From Novakomyces olei (Eukaryota; Ascomycota; Novakomycetes; Novakomycetales; Novakomycetaceae): a DNA stretch of 64,000 nt. The notes beneath the pieces were generated by a model. The model saw only the letters and a list, made by a program, of their open reading frames with translations, was not told where the DNA came from and did no database searches. Made by a program: the position numbers and the translations under genes. Positions 22,926 through 33,440 of this stretch are shown one piece after another. Location: NCBI GenBank assembly GCA_016906335.1, contig JADEYG010000012.1, positions 1,178,501-1,242,500 on the forward strand. Direction: 5' to 3'. Every line of letters starts with the position of its first letter. Position 1 is the first letter of the stretch.

Positions 22926-24217
22926 ATGGAACTCACACGTCGGCAAAAGGTATGCGGAAACGCCTTTGCTTGACTGCTAACAAAAAGCAAATACTTGGAG
23001 GGATAGTGGCTCTTATTTTGATTGTTGCGGGATTAGTGTTTGGCTTAGCTCATCATGCTATTGTGCAGGCTTTGCTACGTAAGAGGACGGTTGATTATTT
23101 AACTTTTTACATTTGAATGCAGGAATATATGAACAAAACGGTACAGTTAATGCTAACATAACTAGCATTTGCTCAACGGATGGTCGATATGCCGGCTGGA
23201 TTTATGTATGATCTATTTGTTTTGATGCACGGTTTTAATCATAAACAGCATTCCCATCGTTTTATTGGCAATAAGTTCGTTCCCTCCACTTTTCGGTCAA
23301 GATGTGGTAGCAATCTGCACTGGATTTATCTGGAAAATTGGCTGGGCGTTTTTGATTGTAACGACTGGGACATTGATCGGTAATTTTTGTCCATTTTCTT
23401 CTTTTCTGATCCGTTCTAGGTGAATCGCTCGTATTTATATCGTTCCGACGCTTCTTTACGGATAGACTCAAGGCGTTTCGCGAACGGCATCGTGATAATT
23501 ATGGAATATTCGTCAGCGTTATTGAGCAGGGCGGATACTCGATGGTGTTTTTTATCCGCATTAGTGCCGTTCCTAGTCATTTTACAACTCTGCTTTTTGC
23601 AAGCATTGACAAGAATATTATTTCTTATCAGGGCTGGCTAGCCACCGCCTTACTCTCCAGCTGGAAAGTGAGTATTACGTGGATTAATTTTTGTTTTTTT
23701 GTTGGTTGTAGATTAATTTTAATTCTAACTTCAGGGACTTATACCCGTTTATGTCGGACACGTATACCGCCAAGGACAAACTTCTGTTGCCGCGACCGTT
23801 TTCCTCCTATTTTCTGCAGTCGTCACACTTGTCGTCTGTGGATATATATATTACCGATACCGGCGCGTGCGTCACGAGCTGGAAACTCAAGGCTTCGTAA
23901 ACGAGGGTTTTAAAATCACGGACGATGACGAAGACGATGAAGACTATGGGTATATCGCCAATGACGATAAGAGCGATGAGGGAAGTCCCAGAAAGGAACC
24001 CGCTGCATCTAGTTTTAGAGGCCAGAAAGAGCTGTTATTCAGCCGGCGGCCAAAGCGTCCGGAATACGTTCCTCTTCGTGCCTCTGAAGACGATGAAGAG
24101 GAGCAAGAATATGGCCATGAAAATGAACAAGCTCAGGGAAAGTCTTCACAAGATCAAAAAGGCACCAGTCCCCGTTCTGAGGCAATTGCCTCTTCGTCTG
24201 GGCCTAGTATAGTCTAG
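22926..24217 (+). CDS. TVP38: Tvp38/TMEM64-family Golgi membrane protein
   Basis: Predicted 338-aa protein in six exons: 22926-22949, 22988-23078, 23166-23205, 23249-23379, 23420-23667 and 23735-24217. Introns are 38-87 nt. The DedA/SNARE-associated core is clear: IPIVLLAISSFPPLFGQDVV, then GTLIGESLVFISFRRFF, then EQGGYSMVFFIRISAVPSHF. The acidic cytosolic tail (ITDDDEDDEDYGY onward) is typical of fungal Tvp38, and the length equals yeast Tvp38 (337 aa). The intron 2 acceptor was chosen after GCTAACATAACTAG, the only choice that leads in phase into PFAQRMVDMPAGF. Tvp38 resides in Tlg2-positive late Golgi/endosome membranes in yeast. Confidence 0.9.
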
Positions 24218-25237
24218 AAATTGTAGAAGGGTTGTTTTGCACCATCCTTCAGTGTACGAGCATTGTAATCCTTGCTTGAATCATACTGCTCCCACATACT
24301 AATAGGCCAAATATGCTTGTTTTTTGCGTACCACTCAGTGGTTACAATTTTTGGAAGCATTCGTTCACGGTAATCTTCAGTGCGGAAAGTTGACAGCGAA
24401 CCAGCGTCGGTATCATCAGCCTTGATTGCCTCTTGTGCAACTTTGTCAAACAATTCAAAATCGAAAACAAGTTCGCCTTTAATTTTACATTCGTTAGAGT
24501 AGAAATGAAATAGCTCAAGGTACTATAATTAGCAAACTGCGAAAGATACAAATGCGGAGGCATAAGCTTACATTGGGAATCATCATATTGTTTACACAAA
24601 ATATGAGTCTGTCTGGGTCCGTCCGCGATATCCGATCAAAGCATAGACGTGCCTTCATCAGCAATTTCTCCACTGAATCTCCATATTTAATAGTAAGAAT
24701 TGCTGTTTCTTTGCGAGAGCCATACATGACAATCGGAATTTTTTGTCGCTGCTGCCTTATAAGTTCAGCATTTCCGGCACGAGCCAATTCTTGCTCGCTT
24801 TTTTGCACTGTCCGTTCACCACGTGACTGCAGGAAAGAAGTATCGAGCGAAGGATCCTTCCGTATACGCTTTTTATTGCTATTAGTGTTATTGCGAATAT
24901 TAATATCGTTTTCCATAACGGACTCGCCATCGTCTGCGTCGGCAGCAAACGATAAAGTGGCGCGTTTGCGCGCTGCTGCGGCTGAAGACCGAGCGAATCT
25001 GCTTTTTGCAGTATCAGAGACTGGTTCCGGCTTCCTCGCCTGCTCTTGAGCTAGCCGATCTCGAATAGCTCGAAACTCGTCTAACCGAACAAGCCCGACT
25101 GTTTGCTGCCGTAAAAGGTCTTCAACATCAGCCTTATCGACGGCCGTTGAGCCCGTATCAGATGAGCCATTCGCGCGACGACGATCGAGACTATCTGTGT
25201 CCTGTGTAGATTTTTCAAAGCGCTTCTTTTGCGTCAT
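24214..25237 (-). CDS. XAP5/FAM50-family nuclear protein
   Basis: Predicted 324-aa XAP5 (FAM50) protein. Exons are 24572-25237 and 24214-24522 (49-nt intron). The N-terminus has VEDLLRQQTVGLVRLDEFRA. The middle has a nuclear-localisation-like NKKRIRKDPSLDTSFL. The C-terminal XAP5 domain includes FCVNNMMIP and, after the intron, GELVFDFELFD and TTEWYAKNKHIWPISMWEQY. Of two possible acceptors, the second (after GCTAATTATAG) was chosen because only it joins in phase to this motif. FAM50A proteins associate with human C-complex spliceosomes; S. cerevisiae lacks the family. The stop codon overlaps the TVP38 stop on the other strand. Confidence 0.9.
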
Positions 25238-25319
25238 TCTCCTGCTCCTCTTTACGCTTAATTTCTAATTAATAAAGCTCATTCCCCATACATTATCAAA
25301 GCCATTTATTCGTTAATTT

Positions 25320-25412
25320 TTGTATTTCATTTAATTCATATTCATTATATTCTTTATATTCTCAATATTCTTTATATTCTTTATATTCTTTATATTCTTT
25401 ATATTCATTATA
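25320..25412. repeat. TATATTCTT-type microsatellite before RMP1
   Basis: About 90 bp of imperfect TTTATATTC / TCATTATATTC units, immediately upstream of the RMP1 start (25430). It probably forms the AT-rich promoter. Confidence 0.7.
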
Positions 25413-25429
25413 TTTGTTTGCTCAGGTTT

Positions 25430-26144
25430 ATGGACGAGCTGAAATCGGAGTGGACCGTGCTCGACCGTTTAGCGCACAGACACAAGAACCAGCACAGACA
25501 GGCTATTTGGTGGCGATCTCTTTCTCAGCACAGACGGCTTCTGGGCTCAATAATAAGTGATGAGACTGGCAGCCAAGAGGCTCGAGCCCGCTTGCTTGCC
25601 CTCATTCCGCTGTTCTACTCGTAAGCTTAAACTTGAAACGCTTGGACTTGGAAACCTTAAACTTGAAAAGCTTTTGCTAAACTAACCCAGAAAATACTCG
25701 CAAATAATCCATGCCGGTCAGTACCCTTCGCTTGGGATTGTATTGCTTGCCTGTGTCGCGCGAACTTGGGCTTTAGTGCGAGCATTGGACGAGGAAGACG
25801 AGGGGAAAGAGGCAAAAAGCGCAGAGCAACACGAAGATGTAGGGTTGCCATTCCACGACGCTGGCATTGATGGCGCAGTGGGATCGTACAGCGATGAGTT
25901 ACTCGGCAATTTTTCCCCAAATTTAAATGAGCCGGGACGAATTTCGAGCACTGCTGCCACACACGAATCGGCACAGCCCAATGATGCGCTCAAATTTGCA
26001 CGCGTGAACGAATCGGCCGGTATTGACGCGCGACATATTCGCCGCAAAGCTGCTGCATTGGAGCAAGAAACTCAGAAACCAAAAAAGCACAAGAAAAAGA
26101 AGCGGCGTCAAGAGCGAGACGAAATCGACGATATATTCGCCTAG
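25430..26144 (+). CDS. RMP1: RNase MRP subunit Rmp1-like protein
   Basis: Predicted 214-aa protein with the Rmp1/Nepro-type RNA-binding domain. Exons are 25430-25620 and 25691-26144 (70-nt intron, branch ACTAAC). The diagnostic helix is LAHRHKNQHRQAIWWRSLSQ (residues about 16-35). Exon 2 gives YSQIIHAGQYPSLGIVLLAC, the second conserved block. The C-terminus is Lys-rich (KPKKHKKKKRRQER) and ends DDIFA, a nucleolar-type tail. In yeast Rmp1 is specific to RNase MRP, which cleaves pre-rRNA site A3. Length matches yeast Rmp1 (201 aa). The ATG follows an A/T repeat; an in-frame TTG upstream is not used. Confidence 0.85.
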
Positions 26145-26376
26145 ATTGTCTTTCTCTTACAGCCGACATTAATGCTGAAACGGCACGGCTATTGCCTTGA
26201 ATTGGAGTCTGTAAATGTACATATTTAGCGATTATTAATGAGTATAATGAATGATACATTCTAAAAACACAAATATACTCTACTCGTGATCTTATTCTCT
26301 GTAAACCAATTCTTTCAAACAAGTTACTCATTGCTCTTTCTATAAAGCCGTCTCCTGTTCTAATCCATTTCCTGGT

Positions 26377-27270
26377 CTAATCGTAGCCGTCATGGAACAA
26401 CGGCACGCCCCAGTTTGGTGACACAAAGCGCTGGCGCGTAGTAATCGCGTTGATGGCCTTTACATCCGCGTCCGACAGATCAACAATCTTCAAGTTTTGG
26501 ATAATGCGTTCCGCCGTCACTGACTTTGGAAGCACAACCCACCCTGTGGCCACGCTCCATGACAGCAGTATAGTGGCAATCGACTGCTTGGTATGAGCAG
26601 AAACTGCTTTTAGAACCTCGTCCTGATACAGTGTGGAGTCGGTAGAGCCCAATGGCGAATAAGCCTCCAAGACGATACCCTTGGTGTCGCAAAATGACTT
26701 GAGCTTGGTCTGAGGCAAGTATGGGTGACGCTCTACCTGGTTGCAAGCGGGCACAACGCTAGCGGATTTAAGCAATTCCTCCAATTGCTCAGTGCTAAAG
26801 TTGCTGACACCAATAGCACGCACCTTCTCCTTTGGCAACTTTTCCATGAGCTTCCAAGAGTCTACGTAAGACCAGTCAGTTAGCACGTCACGAGTGCCAT
26901 CTGGGCGCAATGGGATCAGGTCACCAGAGGCCGGATTTAGGGGAACAGGCCAATGCATCAAGTACAGATCAACGTACTCAAGGCCCAACTTGTCCAAAGA
27001 CCCTTGCAGTCCCTTGAGTGGATCCTGGTGCATTGTACCCCACAGTTTTGTGGTCACAAAGATTTCGGAGCGTGGCACACCCGACTCGCGGATACCGGCT
27101 CCCACTTCGTCCTCGTTTTTGTACATAAACGCGCAGTCAATGTGGCGGTACCCCGCCTTAAGCGCATCGCGCACTGCCACACGCACTTGGTCCGGCTTTG
27201 ACTGCCATGTGCCGAGTCCCACAGAGGGAATTGAAGCGCCTGTGTTCAATTTGAAGCTGGTAGTAACCAT
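26377..27270 (-). CDS. aldo-keto reductase (Gcy1/Ypr1-like)
   Basis: Single-exon NADPH-dependent aldo-keto reductase, 297 aa from MVTTSFKLNTG. An in-frame ATG 51 bases upstream (27321) would add 17 residues without family support. The catalytic tetrad is visible: Asp in GYRHIDCAFMY, the Tyr ending that motif, Lys in VTTKLW and His in LYLMHWP. The GVSNFS and VLPKSVTAERI cofactor-binding motifs are intact. The closest family is yeast Gcy1/Ypr1 glycerol/aldehyde reductases; D-galacturonate or glyceraldehyde reductases cannot be excluded. It is divergent from a GST gene, a pairing that suggests a shared stress or detoxification promoter. Confidence 0.92.
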   Translation of the reverse strand: MVTTSFKLNTGASIPSVGLGTWQSKPDQVRVAVRDALKAGYRHIDCAFMYKNEDEVGAGIRESGVPRSEIFVTTKLWGTMHQDPLKGLQGSLDKLGLEYVDLYLMHWPVPLNPASGDLIPLRPDGTRDVLTDWSYVDSWKLMEKLPKEKVRAIGVSNFSTEQLEELLKSASVVPACNQVERHPYLPQTKLKSFCDTKGIVLEAYSPLGSTDSTLYQDEVLKAVSAHTKQSIATILLSWSVATGWVVLPKSVTAERIIQNLKIVDLSDADVKAINAITTRQRFVSPNWGVPLFHDGYD

Positions 27271-28070
27271 TTTGCTGGACTCGAACTGTTTGCTTTGTGT
27301 AGAGTGACATAGTCGAGACAAGCGTCCTCGTTCCTTTATACCATATCGCGAACACGGGATGAATGGTGGGATGGGATAGGTTTATATGTTATATTATAGC
27401 GTTATGTAATAATAGGCAGTCTCAGTATTGATTGGCAAAAGGCGTAAAGTTGGGGAAAAGAGTAAATTATGAATTGCTATATACAGACAAGCAGGGTTTT
27501 TTGTCGGTGACAGATGGCCTTTAGGCACTTCGTATTGGATATAGAAATCAAAATTCCTGGTGTAAATTGAATTTATTGTGAAAACAAAATAATTGCCCTC
27601 TTTATTGGAGCCATGAACTGAATTCATGTTGAGGATACATACAGTTTTTATGGTTTTCACGGGTTTCATGGTTTTAGATCCTTGGTTGTACGCAACGACG
27701 CACGGTATAGTTTTTATGGACACTAGTTGAATAGATTTGGCCGGTTTACTATGCAAACCAAGTATGTTTTGAGTTTGCTCAATGCGCTATTCCCACTTGA
27801 ACATTTTTGTAGATGTGTCTCAATTAGGACCAAACGGCAGTCCGGATTTTTTACGTGTAAACTGGCAACGCTGCATTTAAATTAATCTACGTGATTGATA
27901 GCGTCACGTGCGACGTGCGTAACAGACGCAGTTCCTTTTATTTCATACCGTCTCATTTTCAGCGAGCAATCAGCCGATTGTTCTCCAATTTTTCTACTTG
28001 TTTCATATAGTAAATGAATTTATATAAACAGTACGTAAACACAAAACCATCCATACCCTATCTATCGGAA
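27271..28070. promoter_or_regulatory. divergent promoter region AKR/GST with CACGTG E-box
   Basis: 800 bp between the aldo-keto reductase and GST starts. It contains TCACGTGCGACGTGCG, with CACGTG at 27905-27910, about 165 bp before the GST ATG. CACGTG is the expected site of bHLH factors such as the one encoded at 15302-16728; a link is inference. No gene is seen. Confidence 0.45.
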
Positions 28071-28760
28071 ATGGCCTACGAGCTCTATTACTGGCCTGGT
28101 TTTCCAGGCCGAGGAGAACCGATTAGACTGGCATTTGAGGTCAGCGGGACGGCCTTCCGAGAGATCAATGATATCGAGACTCTGCAAAAGACTCTAAAGT
28201 CGGCACCGACATCGTTCGCGGTCCCGGCACTACGTCACGGAAATTTGGTATTGGGCCAAATGCCGGCAATCCTGGCGTACCTTGGACCCAAACTAGGGCT
28301 CGTTCCGGACGACGAGGAAATCAAGGCTAAGGTGCTACAACAACTACTGACGGTGTGTGACGTCATTGACGAGGCCCACGACACACACCACCCTATTGAC
28401 GTGGGCGCCACATACGAAGAGCAGAAAGCTCCTGCTCTGGAACGCGCCCATGCATTCGCGACACAACGCCTACCCGCGTTCTTCAATTACTTTCACCGCG
28501 TGATAGAAGCAAACTTGCCCTCACACTTTCTCTGTACCTCGGAGCCTTCGTATGCAGACTTGGCCTTTTTTTTCCTAGTTGAAGGTTTGCGTTTTGCATT
28601 TCCAAAAGCTACGGCAAGAGCGGAAAAGGACGCTCCTTTGGTTACAGCTTGCCACGACGCTGTGCTTGCGATTGATCGTGTACACGACTATTGGACGAGC
28701 AGCCGCCGTCGGCCCTTTTCCAATGGCATTTTCCGTCATTACCCTGAACTGGACGTCTAG
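28071..28760 (+). CDS. glutathione S-transferase-like protein
   Basis: Predicted 229-aa soluble GST starting MAYELYYWPGFPGRGE; an ATG 57 bases upstream (28014) is also in frame and would give 248 aa. The thioredoxin-like N-terminal domain has the sigma/mu-type start with catalytic-position Tyr, RGEPIRLAFEVSG, and a glutathione contact loop LGQMPAILAYLGP, in which the usual Ser is Met. The C-terminal helical domain ends RPFSNGIFRHYPELDV, typical of a fungal GST subgroup. Conjugation of electrophiles is expected; substrate unknown. Divergent from the aldo-keto reductase. Confidence 0.88.
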   Translation: MAYELYYWPGFPGRGEPIRLAFEVSGTAFREINDIETLQKTLKSAPTSFAVPALRHGNLVLGQMPAILAYLGPKLGLVPDDEEIKAKVLQQLLTVCDVIDEAHDTHHPIDVGATYEEQKAPALERAHAFATQRLPAFFNYFHRVIEANLPSHFLCTSEPSYADLAFFFLVEGLRFAFPKATARAEKDAPLVTACHDAVLAIDRVHDYWTSSRRRPFSNGIFRHYPELDV

Positions 28761-29330
28761 CTGGCGGAAAGCGTTTGGTACATATTGCGAGGGAAAGCGT
28801 AACTCAAATTAGAAAGGAAGAGACCAGTTAATATTGAGGCGGCAAGTAATTTTTATTATTCATATGCCGGCGCATTGCTCAATGAAATTAAATAAATAGA
28901 CTGCGCAAATTATAGAGACCAATATAATAGTAAAAGCACGTATAAGTGCAAAGGTATTTTCACCCCTAAGACTCTTACATTGCTTGTGTTCTTTTCGCTT
29001 TCCCTATCCGTGTCATCATGTTCTTATCCCCGGTTACTTTGAATTGTAAAGTAACGCTATAGCCAAACTGAGGCTTAAATTCGCCTGTCAAACCTACGGG
29101 AAATAATAGCACGCAACAGCACAGCAAACAATCAGAATTGCCTCGCAAAACAATCAATTGTTCGCCCTCTGACTTGCTCTACTGTCCGCTGAGGCCGGAT
29201 TATTAGCCTCTGGTGACATCTGCCCACCCTGTTTTCCAACCAGTTACCTTCAAGCCACCATCCGTTCAATAGCAAGAACGGAGGCTCAGAAGCGAGTCCT
29301 GATCTACCGCGGCATTAATCCACTATTGCC
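28761..29330. other. intergenic GST/INO1
   Basis: 570 bp including the INO1 promoter. I see no clear CATGTGAAAT-type inositol element. No gene is found; a 60-codon antisense frame at 28975-29157 has no features. Confidence 0.45.
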
Positions 29331-30908
29331 ATGACTATTCAAGAACCAAATGTGTTGCCGCACGTAGCTGTGCAGTCGGATACAGTCGATTATAGTCGCG
29401 AATATATCCGCTCACGCTACCGCTACGAAAGTGCAAGAGTCGAGACAACGCTGCCAGAGTCGGACACAAAAGATGGACGTCCAGCGTTACGCGTCATTCC
29501 AACAACGCGTAACATCGAGTTTCGTACGGGTCGGGATCCCGCACGAACCGGCCTCATGATGGTGGGATGGGGCGGTAATAATGGCACTACACTGACGGCA
29601 GCAATTCTGGCCAACCGTGCGCGACTCCACTTTCAAACACGTCGTGGTGAACAGGGTGCAAATTATTTTGGTTCCGTCACTCAGGCGGCCACAATACAAC
29701 TCGGCCTGGACTCGAATGGCAAAGATGTATACTCGCCTTTGAAAAGTCTTGTCCCCTTGTTGGAACCTGACGATCTTGTCCTCGGCGGATGGGATATTTC
29801 TAGTGCAAATCTCTCTGTCGCAATGGACAGGGCGGCCGTTTTGGAGCCGGATTTGAAGCGTCAAGTGGCAAAACAAATGGCAGGAATGAAACCTTTGCCT
29901 TCAATTTACTACCCTGATTTTATTGCCTCGAATCAGAGCGCTAGAGCGGATAATGTCTTGCCGGGCGTGAGTAAACAGGATCATTTGGATCGCGTTCGAC
30001 AGGACATTCGTCAATTTAAAGCCGAAAATGATTTGAGCAAAATTGTCGTCGTTTGGACCGCCAGCACTGAGCGATATGCAGATATTATCACTGGCGTTAA
30101 CGACAGCGCTGATGCCCTGCTCCATAGTATTCGCTCCGATCATGCAGAAGTTGCCCCGAGTACCATTTTTGCAGTTGCTTGCATCCTTGAAGGTGCCATT
30201 TTCATAAACGGCTCTCCACAAAACACATTTGTCCCGGGCTGCATTGCCTTAGCCGAGCAGCATGGCGCTCTTATTGCTGGGGATGATTTTAAAAGCGGTC
30301 AAACTAAAATAAAGAGCGTTCTTGCCCAGTTTTTGGTGGACGCTGGTATAAAACCGCTGGCGATTGCTTCTTACAATCACCTGGGCAACAATGACGGCCA
30401 TAATCTGCACGAGCAAAAGCAGTTTCGATCAAAAGAGATCAGCAAAAGCAGTGTAGTGGACGATGTGATTGCAAACAATAGCATACTTTATGGCCAAGAT
30501 CCTCACATTGATCATTGTGTTGTCATAAAGTATATGCCGGCTGTGGGTGACACTAAAGTTGCCATGGATTCCTACGAAAATGAAATACTTTTGGGTGGAA
30601 GAAATACGATTACCATCAACACGGTGTGTGAGGATTCGCTGCTTGCTAGTGCGCTCATTATTGATCTGGTTGTAGTGGCTGAACTGTTTTCTCGTGTTTC
30701 TTACCGCACACAGCCACACGGAGAATTTTCCGGGTTTCATTCTGTGCTTGGAGTTTTGAGCTACTGGCTCAAAGCACCGTTGGTTCGGCCCGGGTGCCCT
30801 GTAGTAAATGGTCTGCATAAGCAACGTACTGGCCTCGAGAATATTTTGCGTGCTCTTGTTGGTCTCCCGGCCCAGAATGAAATGCGTCTCGAGGAGAAGC
30901 TGTGGTAG
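29331..30908 (+). CDS. INO1: inositol-3-phosphate synthase
   Basis: Single-exon 525-aa myo-inositol-1-phosphate synthase, which converts glucose 6-phosphate to inositol 3-phosphate with NAD, the first step of inositol and phosphatidylinositol synthesis. Visible signatures are the NAD-binding MMVGWGGNNGTTLTAAILAN near residue 80; NYFGSVTQAATIQLG; LVLGGWDISSANL; VVWTASTERYADI; the active-site block AGDDFKSGQTKIKSVLAQFL with ASYNHLGNNDGHNL; and the C-terminal LSYWLKAPLVRPGCPVVNGL. Length is normal (yeast 533). Cytosolic. The start is at the first ATG, before a variable N-terminus. Confidence 0.97.
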   Translation: MTIQEPNVLPHVAVQSDTVDYSREYIRSRYRYESARVETTLPESDTKDGRPALRVIPTTRNIEFRTGRDPARTGLMMVGWGGNNGTTLTAAILANRARLHFQTRRGEQGANYFGSVTQAATIQLGLDSNGKDVYSPLKSLVPLLEPDDLVLGGWDISSANLSVAMDRAAVLEPDLKRQVAKQMAGMKPLPSIYYPDFIASNQSARADNVLPGVSKQDHLDRVRQDIRQFKAENDLSKIVVVWTASTERYADIITGVNDSADALLHSIRSDHAEVAPSTIFAVACILEGAIFINGSPQNTFVPGCIALAEQHGALIAGDDFKSGQTKIKSVLAQFLVDAGIKPLAIASYNHLGNNDGHNLHEQKQFRSKEISKSSVVDDVIANNSILYGQDPHIDHCVVIKYMPAVGDTKVAMDSYENEILLGGRNTITINTVCEDSLLASALIIDLVVVAELFSRVSYRTQPHGEFSGFHSVLGVLSYWLKAPLVRPGCPVVNGLHKQRTGLENILRALVGLPAQNEMRLEEKLW

Positions 30909-31280
30909 TTGCCCCCAGACGACTGAGACGAAGGTTCAAAAACAAAAATAAAAATAAAAAATGATGATAATAGAAAACGAGTTAAAAAAAACCACACACA
31001 ATTCCTGGTTCGAAGCGCTCTCCTCTTGGCAGCTCAACCTGCCCCTTGATCGATTTATGACCGATATTTGACATAGTGTTCTTAATATAATGTGTTCAAC
31101 CGCAGCAAAGCGTCTTGACATTAAAATAACGGCATTCGTATACGTTGCTTTATTAAGGCCTCATTAAGGCCTCACTCATTATGTAAGCACAACTACATCT
31201 ATATCACTAGAACAGGAGACTGTGATACAATGGTATTAGGAGACGCTTTCAAACGCGGTAAAAAACTTTATACTAAACTG
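30909..31280. other. tail-to-tail spacer INO1/dehydroquinase
   Basis: 372 bp between convergent stops, with A-rich AAAACAAAAATAAAAAT sequence just after INO1 that probably serves 3'-end formation. A 61-codon frame at 31230-31415 overlaps the dehydroquinase antisense and is not called. Confidence 0.5.
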
Positions 31281-31730
31281 TCACCTCTTTTGTGGCGTAA
31301 TAAACCGGTCCACACAGTATGTAAGTGCCGCGGTGTACCCGTAAACGCCGAGCCCAGCAATAACGGCGACCGCCTTATCAGAGAGGTACGAATGATGCCG
31401 GAAAGCCTCACGTGAATGAACGTTAGAGATATGAACTTCAATAAACGGGATCGCAACGCCAGATAAAGCGTCGCGTATAGCAACACTTGTATGAGTGTAT
31501 GCGCCGGCATTAATAATAATGGCACGGCAATCCTCGTTTCGTGCTTGTTGAATACGATCAACAATGCCGCCCTCCCAGTTTGATTGGAAAAACGCAACAT
31601 CGGCCCCCAATTCTTTGCCTCGAGCACTTAACCCATTTTCCACGTCTGCCAGTGTGGCGGCGCCGTAAATTCCGGGTTCACGGGTGCCCAGCAAGTTTAA
31701 ATTGGGCCCATTCACCACGAGAATTGACAT
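31281..31730 (-). CDS. type II 3-dehydroquinate dehydratase
   Basis: Single-exon 149-aa type II dehydroquinase, which dehydrates 3-dehydroquinate to 3-dehydroshikimate. The active site is intact: [17 protein letters not shown] with Arg17 and Tyr22, [27 protein letters not shown], and [17 protein letters not shown]. In fungi the shikimate pathway normally uses the type I domain of the AROM polypeptide, while the type II enzyme serves quinate catabolism (qutE/qa-2). No other quinate gene (dehydrogenase, permease, dehydroshikimate dehydratase) is visible nearby. Divergent from TRM12 over a 219-bp promoter holding TTAGGGTTT. Confidence 0.93.
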   Translation of the reverse strand: MSILVVNGPNLNLLGTREPGIYGAATLADVENGLSARGKELGADVAFFQSNWEGGIVDRIQQARNEDCRAIIINAGAYTHTSVAIRDALSGVAIPFIEVHISNVHSREAFRHHSYLSDKAVAVIAGLGVYGYTAALTYCVDRFITPQKR

Positions 31731-31949
31731 GATTGCCGTGTATCTCTGGAGAATAGTTTATACATTATTAAATTATTTTGGAGGTTTGCTTGAGGATAGT
31801 GAAATGATTAGGATTAGTTAGGGTTTGTCGATAACGTACACATAATATAATTATACTACTATATTCTAATATTATGATATATCATAATATAGTATTACAA
31901 CACTCGAAAATCGGTATGGTAATATTATTGGAGAATCAAGGATGAAAGC

Positions 31950-33440
31950 ATGCAGGACCGAGTGCTTTTACTGTGCAAAGCTTCCAATGTAAAAAAATAC
32001 AAAACAGCGCTCGAGTCTTTTGGCCTACGTGATCGGAATATTGCAATTCGGCCACGTGAAAATGACTGGTTTACAATCACGGCGGCACAAGGCGTTTCTG
32101 CCAGTGACGTAGAGGCAGTGATTGGCACCGGTAATGCTGAGGCTCGAGTAGGCATTGAAGCAATTGAAACTGCTTCTGCGTCAGTGACCCAGCAGCCTTT
32201 AAGGAGGGCAATTGCAGCCGCCGTTTCAGACCCGCCTATGGAACTCTTGACGTTGCCGCGGTACCATCTACAACGGCCGTTATTGATTATGGCAGAGACA
32301 GCGTTTCGCGGTCCTCCTTGGGACGCGGTTCTCAGCGACGCGTCGCGACGCGACGCGTTATACTCGGCGATTGCGGAGCAATTACACGTAACCCATATTG
32401 CAAGGAAAGCGCCTATTCCTAATTCTGCGGATAACCAGCAACGCCGGCCACTACGGCTTGAACGCTTGTACGGGGATTTCGGTGGCGATACTTTTGCGTC
32501 TGCTTTTTGGGTCAGTTTTGTAGAGAATGGAGTATGCCAGGTCTATGCGCCCTTGTACACCATGGCTTCTCGAGGAAATGGTATTTTGCAAATCTTCATC
32601 TCGAAAAAGTCTATCGAGAATGCAAAGGGAAAGCATACTAAAAATTTGAGCAAAAAAAAAAAAGAAAAAAAAAGAAAAGAAAAAAGAAAAAAAAAAGAAA
32701 ATTATTATTTAAATATATTTTAAAAATGAATATTACTAAATGAATTAAACAAAATTAAAATGAACAAATTGGATTGAACAAAACTAAATTAAAAGAACGC
32801 CATCTTTTTGAAGGAGTGACTCGTGTTAACTAACGTATATTTAGTGACGGAAAAGACCCGTATTTCCCAACTACAAAATGTAAAGAATGAAATAGTGGTT
32901 GATTTATTTTGCGGCATCGGGTATTTCGTGTTTCCCTATCTTCGTGCGGGTGCTCGACGCGTTTATGGCTGGGATTTGAGTCCTTGGAGTATTGAAGGCT
33001 TAAAACGAGGTGCGCATCAAAACGGCTACACTGTTGGAGAGGATATAGTTTTATTTAATGAAAATAATGAAAATTCTGTTCAGCGTATGGCCACATTAGT
33101 TCCTGAGGGGGCAAGCCATATAAACTTGGGGCTAATTCCAACAAGTCGAACTGCCTGGCGTTTGGGTTGTGCCTTGTTGCACAAAAAACGAGGGGGGTGG
33201 CTACACATCCACGAGACAGTTCTACAGGAAAAAGGTGAGCGTATTGAAACGGCAATGGATCGTTTTGCTCATCAAGCGATTGAAAAAGGAATCCTTGACG
33301 AGCTGAGAGCAACTCAACTAGGAAACTGGAAGATTGCGGGTTTGTCAGCACACCGTGTGAAGAATTACGCGCCTAAACTCGTACACGTTGTCTACGATGT
33401 GAAGTGCGTTCCAGAATCTCTCCCATCTTGCAGCGTTTAG
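31950..33440 (+). CDS. TRM12: tRNA wybutosine-synthesising protein Trm12/TYW2
   Basis: Predicted 408-aa Trm12. Exons are 31950-32580 and 32845-33440. The N-terminal part precedes YAPLYTMASRGN, the family motif broken by the intron; exon 2 resumes EKTRISQL. The AdoMet-binding site follows: VVDLFCGIGYFVFPYLRAGA then YGWDLSPWSIEGLKRGA. ASHINLGLIPTSRTAWR and GGWLHIHETV are conserved late motifs. The enzyme transfers the alpha-amino-alpha-carboxypropyl group during wybutosine synthesis on tRNA-Phe. The 264-nt intron has a weak donor (GTATTT) and a roughly 60-base A-rich tract. Reading through it yields a Lys-rich tail and a stop. Confidence 0.9.

Noticed and set aside
31008-31030. GGTTCGAAGCG resembling a tRNA B box
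   Set aside because: No A box at the right distance upstream and no cloverleaf can be drawn; the surrounding DNA is A-rich 3' flank of INO1.
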